A DNA stretch of 41,307 nt from Burkholderiales bacterium. Its GTDB lineage: Bacteria; Pseudomonadota; Gammaproteobacteria; Burkholderiales; Burkholderiaceae_C. Numbering within the stretch: position 1 is the stretch's first letter; each line of letters opens with the position of its first letter. Shown here one piece after another: positions 1 to 10,270 of this stretch. The notes beneath the pieces are model-generated. The model had not been told where the DNA came from and ran no database searches. It saw only the letters and a list, made by a program, of their open reading frames with translations. The stretch covers positions 1 to 41,307 of the forward strand of contig JAGWMW010000005.1 in NCBI GenBank assembly GCA_028871575.1, given 5' to 3'. A program made the translations under genes and the position numbers.

Positions 1-1762
1 GGCCGGCCTTCTTGCCGATGCGGCCGCGCTCGCACAGCTGGCGAATGACGGCCATGCCGGGATGCTCGACGGTGGGCTTGCCTTCGGCGGCGAGATCCTT
101 CCTCGTCTGCTCGGCCACGTGCAGGCTCAGCGACAGGCTCACCTCGTCCTGCAGCGCCAGCGGCGGCATCGGCATGCCGGCCTGCAGGCCGGCCACTTCG
201 ATGCTGCGCGGGTGCACGCCTTCGGCCAGCATCGCGATGCCTTCCATCACGTAGGTCGCGAACACGCGGCTGGTGTAGAAGCCGCGGCTGTCGTTGACCA
301 CGATCGGCGTCTTGCCGATCTGCTGCACGAAGTCGAAGCCGCGCGCCAGCGTCGCATCGTCGGTCTTCGCGCCGACGATGATCTCGACCAGCGGCATCTT
401 GTCCACCGGGCTGAAGAAATGCAGGCCGATGAACTGCGCCGGGCGCGTGCTGGCCTGGGCCAGGCCGGTGATCGGCAGCGTGCTGGTGTTGGACGCGAAC
501 ACGGCGCTGGTCGCCAGCACGGCCTCGGCCTTCCGCGTCACCTCGGCCTTGATCGCGCGGTCCTCGAACACCGCCTCGATGACCAGGTCGCAACCGTCCA
601 GCCGCGCATAGTCGGTGGTCGGCGTGATCCGGGCCAGCAGCGCGTCGCGCTTCTCGATCGTGCTGCGGCCCTTCTTGACCGCCTTGTCGAGCAGGCCTTG
701 CGAGTAGGCCTTGCCGCGCTCCGCCGCCTCGGCCGTGGTGTCGAGCAGCACGACCTCGATGCCGGCCTTGGCGGACACGTAGGCGATCCCGGCACCCATC
801 ATCCCGGCACCCAGGATGCCGAGCTTCCTGACCTTGCTGGCCGGCAGGCCCGCCGGCCGCGACGCCCCCTTCTTGATCGCGTTCAGCTGGTACCAGAGCG
901 TGCCGATCAGGTTGCGGCTTTCCTGCGACATCGCGCAGGCCGCGAAGTAGCGGCTCTCGACCTCGCAGGCGGCGTCGAAACCGAGCAGACCGCCTTCGAA
1001 GATCGCGCTCATGATGTGCTGCACGGCCGGGTAGTTGCCCCAGCTCTTGGCCGCCGCCACCGACGGCGCGATCGACCACAGCGGGCCCAGCGCCGGCGCA
1101 CGCGAATCGCCGCCGGGGAAGCGGAACTTCGGCGTGTCCCAGGGCTGCTGGGCCTTCGGGTGGGCGGCGATCCAGGCCCTGGCCTTGGCGATGAGGTCGT
1201 CGCGGTCCTGCGCCAGTTCGCTCACCAATCCCAGGCCCAGGGACTGCTGCGGGCTGAGGTCGTTGCCCTCGGCGCAGATCTGCAGCGCCTGCTGGATGCC
1301 GACCAGGCGCGACAGCCGCGCGGTGCCGCCACCGCCGGGCAGCAGGCCGAGCTTGACCTCGGGCTGGCCGATCTTCAGGCGCGGATCGTCGATCGCGATG
1401 CGCGCATGGCAGGCGAGCGCGATCTCGAGGCCGCCGCCCAGCGCGTGGCCGTTGATCGCCGCGACCACCGGCTTGCCCTGCAGCTCCAGCTGGCGCAGCA
1501 CGGCCTTCATGCTCATCGATGCCTCGAAAGCCTGCTCGGGCTTCGTCCACTTCGACATCCGGTCGAGGTCGCCGCCGGCGCAGAAGTCGGCCTTCGCCGA
1601 GCTCAGCACCAGGCCCTTGACGGCCGGGTCGGCGAGCTTCTGTACGGCCTCGGCGATCCCGGCCATCAGTTCGTCGCCGACGACATTCATCGGCCGGCCC
1701 GGCAGGTCCATCGCGGCGACGACGATGCCGTCGTCGCCCAGGGTCAGTTGAACGGCACTCAT
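1..1762 (-). CDS. 3-hydroxyacyl-CoA dehydrogenase / enoyl-CoA hydratase, FadB/FadJ-type (3' part cut by window edge)
   Basis: Reverse strand from ATG at 1762 reads [26 protein letters not shown]...; crotonase motif [41 protein letters not shown] and Rossmann motif [29 protein letters not shown]; open to the window start. Confidence 0.93.
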   Translation of the reverse strand, partial: MSAVQLTLGDDGIVVAAMDLPGRPMNVVGDELMAGIAEAVQKLADPAVKGLVLSSAKADFCAGGDLDRMSKWTKPEQAFEASMSMKAVLRQLELQGKPVVAAINGHALGGGLEIALACHARIAIDDPRLKIGQPEVKLGLLPGGGGTARLSRLVGIQQALQICAEGNDLSPQQSLGLGLVSELAQDRDDLIAKARAWIAAHPKAQQPWDTPKFRFPGGDSRAPALGPLWSIAPSVAAAKSWGNYPAVQHIMSAIFEGGLLGFDAACEVESRYFAACAMSQESRNLIGTLWYQLNAIKKGASRPAGLPASKVRKLGILGAGMMGAGIAYVSAKAGIEVVLLDTTAEAAERGKAYSQGLLDKAVKKGRSTIEKRDALLARITPTTDYARLDGCDLVIEAVFEDRAIKAEVTRKAEAVLATSAVFASNTSTLPITGLAQASTRPAQFIGLHFFSPVDKMPLVEIIVGAKTDDATLARGFDFVQQIGKTPIVVNDSRGFYTSRVFATYVMEGIAMLAEGVHPRSIEVAGLQAGMPMPPLALQDEVSLSLSLHVAEQTRKDLAAEGKPTVEHPGMAVIRQLCERGRIGKKAG

Positions 1763-1764
1763 GG

Positions 1765-2970
<1,206 letters not shown>

Positions 2971-2990
2971 GGGCTTCTCCTGGAGGGGCG

Positions 2991-3446
2991 CTATTTGGCG
3001 CCGAGCTGCTTGCGCACGGTGGCGTTGATGACGCGCAACTCGGCCAATGTCGCGTCGATGTGCTCGCGCTTGACCTGCAGCGCGGCGATCGCGGCATCGG
3101 TGCGTTCGAGCACGAACTTCAGCTGCTGCACGCGGCCTTCGCCGTGCGGGCCGTAGAGGTCGAGGTAATGCTTGATCTCGGCCAGCGGCGCGCCGATGGC
3201 CTTGCTGCGCAGGATCAGCGCCAGCCGCGCGCGGTCGCGCCGCGTGTAGACGCGGGCGCCGTTGACGCGCCGCGGCGCGAGCAGGCCCTTGTCCTCGTAG
3301 AAGCGGATCGTGCGCAGCGAGATGCCGAATTCGCGGCACAGCTCGGTGATGCCGTACAGCTCGCCGCTGTCGGCCTCGCGGTGCGAGGCCACCACCTCGG
3401 TCGCCGTCGGCGCGGCGACGGCGCCCTTCCTGCGCGGCGCCAGCAT
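2991..3446 (-). CDS. MerR-family transcriptional regulator
   Basis: YGITELCREFGISLRTIRFYEDKGLLAPRRVNGARVYTRRDRARLALILRSKAIG is a MerR wHTH; start at internal Met (MLAPRRKGAV), just downstream of the SCP2 gene. Confidence 0.88.
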   Translation of the reverse strand: MLAPRRKGAVAAPTATEVVASHREADSGELYGITELCREFGISLRTIRFYEDKGLLAPRRVNGARVYTRRDRARLALILRSKAIGAPLAEIKHYLDLYGPHGEGRVQQLKFVLERTDAAIAALQVKREHIDATLAELRVINATVRKQLGAK

Positions 3447-3451
3447 CGCGC

Positions 3452-3748
3452 TCACACCACGCGCTGCAGCTTCATCGCGACGCTCATGTCGCCGCTGACC
3501 TTGAACTTGCCCATCATGAAGCCGGTGGCCGGCTCCAGATCGCCGGTCAGCAGCGCCGACAGGTTGGCCAGCGTGATGGCGATCGTGCAGTCGCAATCGC
3601 GGTCTTCGTTGCTCACCGTGTTGGGCACGGCCTTGCCGTCGATCACGACCACGCCGTCGGCGCCGCAGTCGAACTTCAGCGTCGCGTTCAGGCCGCTGGC
3701 GGCGCCGACCTTGGCGCGCAGGGCTTCGGTGCAGGCGGGCATGTCCAT
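3452..3748 (-). CDS. SCP2 sterol-binding domain protein
   Basis: 98 aa; DCTIAITLANLSALLTGDLEPATGFMMGKFKVSGDMSVAMKLQRVV matches the SCP2 fold signature. Confidence 0.85.
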   Translation of the reverse strand: MDMPACTEALRAKVGAASGLNATLKFDCGADGVVVIDGKAVPNTVSNEDRDCDCTIAITLANLSALLTGDLEPATGFMMGKFKVSGDMSVAMKLQRVV

Positions 3749-3840
3749 GAGCAGGTCTTTCAGGGCAAAGTCAGCTTGGCGCCGATGCTAGGCTGGGGCC
3801 ATTGCCTTGGCATCCACGTAATCACCTAAAAGAGACTGGG

Positions 3841-3855
3841 TTGACGTTAACGGAA
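3841..3855. promoter_or_regulatory. candidate regulator operator in the divergent intergenic region
   Basis: TTGACGTTAACGGAA with perfect 8-bp palindrome CGTTAACG (3845-3852), between SCP2 (minus) and SDR (plus) starts. Confidence 0.45.
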
Positions 3856-3897
3856 CCCAAAGGCCTAATCAAGCTCCTGCTCAACCGCCCGCCCTCG

Positions 3898-4797
3898 ATG
3901 ACCGCACCCGCCGCCTACCGCAGCGTCTTCCGCCCCGGCCTGTTCGGCGGCCAGGTGGTCTGGGTCACCGGCGGCGGCAGCGGCATCGGGCGCTGCGTCG
4001 CGCACGAGCTGGCGGCACTGGGCGCGCAGGTCGTCATCAGCGGGCGCACGCAGGCCAGGCTCGATGCCGTGGCGGCCGAGATCGCCCAGGACGGCGGCCG
4101 CTGCGACACCATCGCCTTCGACATCCGCGACGAAGACGCGGTGAAGGCCGGCGTGGCGCAGGTCATCGCCCGCCACGGCCCGGTCGCCGGCCTGGTCAAC
4201 AACGCCGGCGGCCAGTTCCCGGCGCCGCTGCTCGCGATCAGCAAGAAGGGCTTCGAGGCGGTCGTCGCCAACAACCTCACCGGCGGCTTCCTGATGATGC
4301 GCGAGCTGTTCAACCAGTGCATGCAGCAGCACGGCGGCGCCGTCGTCAACATGACGGCCGACTTCCGCAACGGCATGCCGGGCATGGGCCACAGCGGGGC
4401 GGCGCGCGCCGGCATGAGCAACCTGACGATGACGGCGGCCTTCGAATGGGCGCACGCCGGGGTGCGCGTCAACGCCGTGGCCCCGGGCTGGATCGCCAGC
4501 AGCGGCATGGACACCTACGGCGGCGCGATGAAGGCCATCATCCCGAAGCTGAAGGCGCACGTGCCGCTGCGGCGCATGGGCGCGGAGGCCGAGGTCAGCG
4601 CCGCGATCGTGTTCCTGCTGTCGCCGGCGGCGGCCTTCATCACCGGGGTGACCCTGCCGATCGACGGCGGGGCGCCGCTGGGCAGCGCGGTCTTCCCGCT
4701 CGGGCCCGAGGCACGCTCGGAGCCCTTCGACGGCTTCCACCGCGCGGTGACGCCCGAGGTGCTGAAGCCGGCCCCGCCCGCGGCGCAGGACGCCTGA
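3898..4797 (+). CDS. SDR-family oxidoreductase, PECR (peroxisomal trans-2-enoyl-CoA reductase)-like
   Basis: VTGGGSGIGR nucleotide motif, VNNAGGQ, and GHSGAARAGMSNLTMTAAFEW in place of YxxxK, a PECR/DECR-type signature. Confidence 0.9.
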   Translation: MTAPAAYRSVFRPGLFGGQVVWVTGGGSGIGRCVAHELAALGAQVVISGRTQARLDAVAAEIAQDGGRCDTIAFDIRDEDAVKAGVAQVIARHGPVAGLVNNAGGQFPAPLLAISKKGFEAVVANNLTGGFLMMRELFNQCMQQHGGAVVNMTADFRNGMPGMGHSGAARAGMSNLTMTAAFEWAHAGVRVNAVAPGWIASSGMDTYGGAMKAIIPKLKAHVPLRRMGAEAEVSAAIVFLLSPAAAFITGVTLPIDGGAPLGSAVFPLGPEARSEPFDGFHRAVTPEVLKPAPPAAQDA

Positions 4798-4798
4798 A

Positions 4799-6409
4799 GT
4801 GCCGACGCTGGTCTCGCAGCTCGATCCGCGCTCGCCGCGGTTCGCGGCCAACGCCGCGCGCATGCAGCAGCGGCTGGACGAGGTGCTGGCGCTGCAGGCG
4901 AAGGTCGTCGCCGAATCCGAGAGCAAGCGCGCGAAGTTCGAGCAGCGCGGCCAGCTGCTGCCGCGCGAGCGCGTGGCCCGGCTGATCGACCGCGGCAGCG
5001 ATTTCCTCGAACTCAGCCCGCTGGCCGGCCTGGGCATGCACGACGACGACGGCAGGAAGAGCGTGCAGGGCGGCGGCAGCATCGTCGGCATCGGCGTCGT
5101 CGCCGGCAAGCGGGTGCTGGTCAGCGCCTCCGACAGCGCCGTCAAGGGCGGCACCGTGGCGCCGATGGGGCTGAAGAAGGCGCTGCGGGCGCAGGCGCTG
5201 GCGGCCGAGAACAGGCTGCCGCTGATCGCGCTGGTGGAGAGCGGCGGCGCGAACCTGATGTACCAGGCCGAGATCTTCGTCGACGGCGGGCGCAGCTTCG
5301 CCAACCAGGCGCGGCTGTCGGCGGCGGGCATCCCGCAGATCGCGGTGGTGCACGGCTCGTCCACCGCCGGCGGCGCCTACCTGCCGGGCCTGAGCGACTA
5401 CGTGGTGCTGGTGCGCGGCCGCAGCAGCATCTACCTGGCCGGCCCGCCGCTGGTGAAGGCCGCGATCGGCGAGGACGCCAGCGACGAGGAGCTGGGCGGC
5501 GCGCAGATGCACGCCGAGGTCACCGGCCTGGGCGAGTACCTGGCCGAGAACGACGCCCATGCGATCGCGATCGCGCGCGACCTGCTCGACCAGCTGCCCT
5601 GGGACCGCGTGCCCGCCGCGGTGGAGGGGCCCGAGCCGCGGTTCCCGGCCGACGAGCTGATGGGCATCGTGCCCGCCGACGAGCGCGAGCCCTACGACGT
5701 GCGCGAGGTGATCGCGCGGCTGGTCGACGGCTCCGACTTCCTCGAGTTCAAGGCGTCCTACGCCCACGACACCGTCTGCGGCCACGCCCGGCTGCAGGGC
5801 CATGCCATCGGACTGATCGGCAACAACGGCCCGATCCAGCCCAACGGCAGCACCAAGGCAGCGCAGTTCATCCAGCTCTGCGACCAGAGCGGCGTGCCGC
5901 TGGTCTTCCTGCAGAAAACCACCGGCTACATGGTGGGCCGCGCGGCCGAGCAGGCCGGCGCCATCAAGCACGGCAGCAAGATGATCCAGGCCGTGGCGAA
6001 TGCGCGGGTGCCCAAGTTCACCATCGTGCTCGGTGGCAGCTACGGCGCCGGCAACTACGGCATGTGCGGGCGCGGCTTCGACCCCCGCTTCATCTTCGCC
6101 TGGCCGAGCGCACGCACCGCGGTGATGGGCGGCGCGCAGGCGGCCAAGGTGATGGACATCGTCAACCGCAACAAGCTCGAGCGCATGGGCCTGCCCGCCA
6201 ACGACGAGGCCCTGGGTGCGATGAGCGACGCGCTGCGCCAGCGGCTCGATGCCGAGAGCGCGGCGCTCTTCGGCACCGCCCGGCTGTGGGACGACGGGAT
6301 CATCGACCCGCGCGAGACGCGGCGCCTGCTCGGCCTGTGCCTGGCGATCGCGGCCGAAGCCGAACGACGAACGCTGCGACCGAACACGTTCGGCATCGCC
6401 CGACTCTGA
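4799..6409 (+). CDS. acyl-CoA carboxylase carboxyltransferase (beta) subunit, AtuC/LiuB-like
   Basis: 536 aa; RGQLLPRERVARLIDRGSDFLELSPLAGLG, HGSSTAGGAYLPGLSDYVVLVRGRSSIYLAGPPLVKAAIGEDASDEELGGAQMH, GGSYGAGNYGMCGRGFDPRFIFAWPSARTAVMGGAQAAKVM. Confidence 0.93.
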   Translation: MPTLVSQLDPRSPRFAANAARMQQRLDEVLALQAKVVAESESKRAKFEQRGQLLPRERVARLIDRGSDFLELSPLAGLGMHDDDGRKSVQGGGSIVGIGVVAGKRVLVSASDSAVKGGTVAPMGLKKALRAQALAAENRLPLIALVESGGANLMYQAEIFVDGGRSFANQARLSAAGIPQIAVVHGSSTAGGAYLPGLSDYVVLVRGRSSIYLAGPPLVKAAIGEDASDEELGGAQMHAEVTGLGEYLAENDAHAIAIARDLLDQLPWDRVPAAVEGPEPRFPADELMGIVPADEREPYDVREVIARLVDGSDFLEFKASYAHDTVCGHARLQGHAIGLIGNNGPIQPNGSTKAAQFIQLCDQSGVPLVFLQKTTGYMVGRAAEQAGAIKHGSKMIQAVANARVPKFTIVLGGSYGAGNYGMCGRGFDPRFIFAWPSARTAVMGGAQAAKVMDIVNRNKLERMGLPANDEALGAMSDALRQRLDAESAALFGTARLWDDGIIDPRETRRLLGLCLAIAAEAERRTLRPNTFGIARL

Positions 6410-6423
6410 TTTCAGGAGACCCC

Positions 6424-7578
6424 ATGCAATTCACCGCCGAACACCGCCAGCTCGAAGACACCGTCGTCAAGTTCTGCGACAGGGAGCTCAACCCGCATGT
6501 CGCGGCCTGGGAGGCCGCCGGCCAGTTTCCGGCGCACGAGGTGTTCAAGAAGCTGGGCAACCTCGGGCTGCTGGGCCTGAAGTACCCCGAGGAGTACGGC
6601 GGCGCGGGCCTCGACTTCAGCTACAGCATGGTCATGGCCGAGGCCCTGGGCCAGACCAACTGCGGCGGCGTGCCGATGGCGATCGGCGTGCACACCGACA
6701 TGGCCACGCCGGCACTGGCGCGCTTCGGCAGCGACGAGCTGCGCAAGGAATGGCTGGTGCCGACCATCGCCGGCGACGTGGTCGCCTGCCTGGGCGTGAG
6801 CGAGCCCGGGGGCGGCTCGGACGTGGCCTCGATCAGGACCACCGCGCGCAGCGAGGGCGCCGACTACGTCATCAACGGCAGCAAGATGTGGATCACGAAC
6901 GGGCTGCAGGCCGACTGGTGCTGCCTGCTGGCCAACACCTCGGACGCACCGGCGCACAAGAACAAGAGCCTGATCGTGGTGCCGATGGACGCGAAGGGCA
7001 TCACGCGGCAGAAGATCCACAAGATCGGCATGCACAGCTCCGACACGGCGCAGCTCTTCTTCGACAACGTGCGCGTGCCCAGGCGCAACGTCATCGGCCA
7101 GGAAGGCCTGGGCTTCACCTTCCAGATGCTGCAGTTCCAGGAGGAGCGTCTGTACGCCGCCGCAGGCTCGCTGCGCAGCCTGGACCGGCTGATCGACCAG
7201 ACCATCGACTACACGCGCGAGCGCAAGGCCTTCGGCAAGAGCATCCTCGACAACCAGGTGGTGCACTTCCGCCTGGCCGAGCTGCGCACCGAGGTCGAAG
7301 CCTTGCGCGCGCTGACCTACCGCGCGGTGGAGATGTACGTCAGCGGCAAGGACGTGACGCGACTGGCCAGCATGGCCAAGCTCAAGTGCGGACGCCTCAG
7401 CCGCGAGGTGGCCGATGCCTGCCTGCAGTACTGGGGCGGCATGGGCTTCACGGCCGACAACCCGATCTCGCAGGCCTATCGCGATTCGCGTCTGATCAGC
7501 ATCGGCGGCGGCGCCGACGAGATCATGCTGGGCATCATCTGCAAGCTCGAAGGCACGCTGCCGGGCAAGGGGCACTGA
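6424..7578 (+). CDS. acyl-CoA dehydrogenase
   Basis: 384 aa; CLGVSEPGGGSDVASIRTTA, WITNGLQADW, IDYTRERKAFGKSI, CLQYWGGMGFTADNPISQAYRDSRLISIGGGADEIM. Confidence 0.95.
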   Translation: MQFTAEHRQLEDTVVKFCDRELNPHVAAWEAAGQFPAHEVFKKLGNLGLLGLKYPEEYGGAGLDFSYSMVMAEALGQTNCGGVPMAIGVHTDMATPALARFGSDELRKEWLVPTIAGDVVACLGVSEPGGGSDVASIRTTARSEGADYVINGSKMWITNGLQADWCCLLANTSDAPAHKNKSLIVVPMDAKGITRQKIHKIGMHSSDTAQLFFDNVRVPRRNVIGQEGLGFTFQMLQFQEERLYAAAGSLRSLDRLIDQTIDYTRERKAFGKSILDNQVVHFRLAELRTEVEALRALTYRAVEMYVSGKDVTRLASMAKLKCGRLSREVADACLQYWGGMGFTADNPISQAYRDSRLISIGGGADEIMLGIICKLEGTLPGKGH

Positions 7579-8366
7579 TGTCGACGCTGGAGCTGCGCCA
7601 CGACGGCCCGGTGCTGCACCTCACGCTGAACCGGCCCGAGGTGCGCAACGCGATGTCGCTGGGCATGGTGCTCGAGCTGCGCCAGGCGCTGGCCGCGGCC
7701 GAGGCCGACGGCCGCACGCGCGTGATCGTGCTGCGTGGCGCCGGCGGGCACTTCTGCGCCGGCGGCGACCTGCGCGACATGGCCGCGGCCCGCGCCCGCC
7801 TGGCCGACGACCCGCGGGCGCTGGTCGAGGTGAGCGCGGCCTTCGGCGAACTCTGCGTGGCCTTCGCCGCCACCGGGCTGGCCACGGTGGCGGTGCTCGA
7901 GGGCACGGTGATGGGCGGCGGCTTCGGCCTGGCCTGCGTGGCCGACGTGGCGCTGGCCGGCACGAGCGCGCAGTTCCGGCTGCCCGAGACCGCGCTGGGC
8001 GTGGTGCCGGCGCAGATCGCGGCCTTCCTGGTCGAGCGGCTGGGCTACGGCGAGGCCAAGCGCCTGGCCGTCACCGGCGGCGGCCTGGATGCGCAGGCCG
8101 CGCTCGACCTGCGGCTGGTGCATGCCGTGCACGCCGCCGGCGCGCTGGACAGCGCGGTGCAGGCGGTGTGCGCCGACATCCTGCGCTGCGCGCCCGGCGC
8201 GCTCGCGGCCACCAAGGCGCTGATCGCCCAGGCGCGGCTGCACTCGCCGGCCTCGCTGGTGCAGGCAGCGGCCGAGGTGTTCTCGCACGCCGCGCTCGGG
8301 CCCGAGGGCCTGGAGGGCACCACGGCCTTCCTGGCCAAGCGCAAGCCGGCGTGGGCGCCGCCGTGA
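7578..8366 (+). CDS. enoyl-CoA hydratase/isomerase family protein (AtuE/LiuC-like)
   Basis: MSTLELRHDGPVLHLTLNRPEVRNAMS..., FCAGGDLRDM, VMGGGFGLACVADVALAGTSAQFRLPETALGVVPAQIA; ATG overlaps the preceding TGA. Confidence 0.92.
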   Translation: MSTLELRHDGPVLHLTLNRPEVRNAMSLGMVLELRQALAAAEADGRTRVIVLRGAGGHFCAGGDLRDMAAARARLADDPRALVEVSAAFGELCVAFAATGLATVAVLEGTVMGGGFGLACVADVALAGTSAQFRLPETALGVVPAQIAAFLVERLGYGEAKRLAVTGGGLDAQAALDLRLVHAVHAAGALDSAVQAVCADILRCAPGALAATKALIAQARLHSPASLVQAAAEVFSHAALGPEGLEGTTAFLAKRKPAWAPP

Positions 8367-10270
8367 GCTTCGGCAAGATCCTCATCGCCAACCGCGGCGA
8401 GATCGCCTGCCGCATCGCGCGCACGGCACGCCGGCTGGGCTACCGCACGGTGGCGGTGTACAGCGATGCCGACGCCGCGGCGCCGCACGTGCTGCAGGCC
8501 GACGAGGCGGTGCGCATCGGCGCGGCGCCGGCGCGCGAGTCGTACCTCGGCATCGAGGCCCTGATCGGCGCCGCCCGCGCCAGCGGCGCCGACGCGGTGC
8601 ACCCGGGCTACGGCTTCCTGTCCGAGCGCGCCGATTTCGCCCAGGCCTGCGCCGAGGCCGGCCTGGTGTTCATCGGACCGCCCCCTTCGGCCATCCGCGC
8701 CATGGGCGACAAGGCCCGGGCCAAGCAGCGCATGCTGGCGGCGGGCGTGCCCTGCGCACCGGGCTATCTGGGCGCCGACCAGAGCGACGCCGCCCTGCTG
8801 GCCGAGGCCGGCCGGCTGGGCCTGCCGCTGCTGGTGAAGGCCGTGGCCGGGGGTGGCGGCCGCGGCATGCGGCGCGTGGCGGTCATCGACGAGCTGCCCG
8901 CCGCCATCGCGGGCGCGCGGCGCGAAGCGCTCAGCGCCTTCGGCGACGGCGCGCTGATGCTCGAGACCTTGATCGAACCCGGGCGCCACATCGAGGTGCA
9001 GGTGTTCGCCGATGCCCACGGCGGCGCCGTGCACCTGGGCGAGCGCGACTGCACGGCCCAGCGGCGGCGGCAGAAGGTGATCGAGGAGGCGCCCTCCCCC
9101 GTGGTCGGCGCCGCGATGCGCGAGGCCCTGGGCCGCGACGCCGTGGCAGCGGCGCTGGCCGTCGGCTACGTCGGCGCGGGCACGGTGGAGTTCATCGTCG
9201 ATGCCGACCTGAAGCATTACTTTCTGGAAATGAACACGCGGCTGCAGGTGGAGCACCCGGTCACCGAATGCATCACGGGGCTGGACCTGGTCGAATGGCA
9301 ACTCCGCATCGCCGCCGGCGAGCCGCTGCCGCTGCGACAGGACCAGATCCGCTTCGAGGGCCACGCGATCGAGGCCCGGCTCTACGCCGAAGACCCGTAC
9401 GACGGCTTCAAGCCGCAGGCCGGCCGCATCGCCGGCTGGCAGCCCGCATGCGCCGAGGGCATCGGCGGCGTGCGCATCGACCACGGCATCGCCGAGGGCG
9501 GCGCGGTCACGCCCCACTACGACGCGATGGTGGCCAAGTTCATCGCCCATGGGCGCGACCGCGGCGATGCCGTGCGGCGCCTGGCGCGCGCGCTCGAGGC
9601 GGTGCCGCTGCTGGGCCCCAGGACCAACGGACGCTTCCTGCGCGACCTCCTGCTGCACCCGCAGTTCACGGCCGCGCAGCTGACGACGACGCGGCTGGAC
9701 GAGTGGGCCGCCGACGGCGAAGCGCTGCTGCAGCGCCCGCTGCCGCCCGAGGCCGCGTGGCAGCTGGCGGCGGCGCTGCGGGTGCCGCCGGGCACCCGGC
9801 CGGCCAGCGTGGCGGTGCAAGACCTCACCCTGGTCTGCGACGGCCGGGCGCGCACGCTGCGCGCGCCCGCGGGCGACGTTTGCGTGCTCGAAGCCGGCGC
9901 GGGCTGGGTGCGCTACAGCGCCGGCGGCGTGACGCGCCGCGCCCAGGTGGCCCGGGACGGCGCCGCCCTGCATCTGGCGCTGGACGACGGCGCCGTGTTC
10001 ACGTTCACCGAGCCCTCGCCCCTGCCCGCGCGCGACGCCGGCACCGACCCGCGCCGCGCCCGCGCACCGGTGGCCGGCGTCGTGGCCCAGGTGGCGGTGG
10101 CGGTGGGCGAGCGGGTCGCGGCCGGCCAGCCCCTGGTCTGCGTCGAGGCCATGAAGATGGAGATGTGGCTGTACGCCGGCGCCGCGGGCACCGTGCGCGC
10201 GTTGCACGCGCGCGCCCAGGACCCCGTGGCCGCAGGCGCGCTGCTGCTGGAGCTGGAGATTCCCGAATGA
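8363..10270 (+). CDS. acyl-CoA carboxylase alpha subunit (biotin carboxylase + biotin carboxyl carrier), AtuF/LiuD-like
   Basis: GTG start overlapping the ECH stop (GTGA); ILIANRGEIACRIARTARRLGYRTVAVYSDADA, VKAVAGGGGRGMR, EMNTRLQVEHPVTE, biotinyl motif VCVEAMKMEMWLYAGAAG. Confidence 0.95.
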   Translation: MSFGKILIANRGEIACRIARTARRLGYRTVAVYSDADAAAPHVLQADEAVRIGAAPARESYLGIEALIGAARASGADAVHPGYGFLSERADFAQACAEAGLVFIGPPPSAIRAMGDKARAKQRMLAAGVPCAPGYLGADQSDAALLAEAGRLGLPLLVKAVAGGGGRGMRRVAVIDELPAAIAGARREALSAFGDGALMLETLIEPGRHIEVQVFADAHGGAVHLGERDCTAQRRRQKVIEEAPSPVVGAAMREALGRDAVAAALAVGYVGAGTVEFIVDADLKHYFLEMNTRLQVEHPVTECITGLDLVEWQLRIAAGEPLPLRQDQIRFEGHAIEARLYAEDPYDGFKPQAGRIAGWQPACAEGIGGVRIDHGIAEGGAVTPHYDAMVAKFIAHGRDRGDAVRRLARALEAVPLLGPRTNGRFLRDLLLHPQFTAAQLTTTRLDEWAADGEALLQRPLPPEAAWQLAAALRVPPGTRPASVAVQDLTLVCDGRARTLRAPAGDVCVLEAGAGWVRYSAGGVTRRAQVARDGAALHLALDDGAVFTFTEPSPLPARDAGTDPRRARAPVAGVVAQVAVAVGERVAAGQPLVCVEAMKMEMWLYAGAAGTVRALHARAQDPVAAGALLLELEIPE

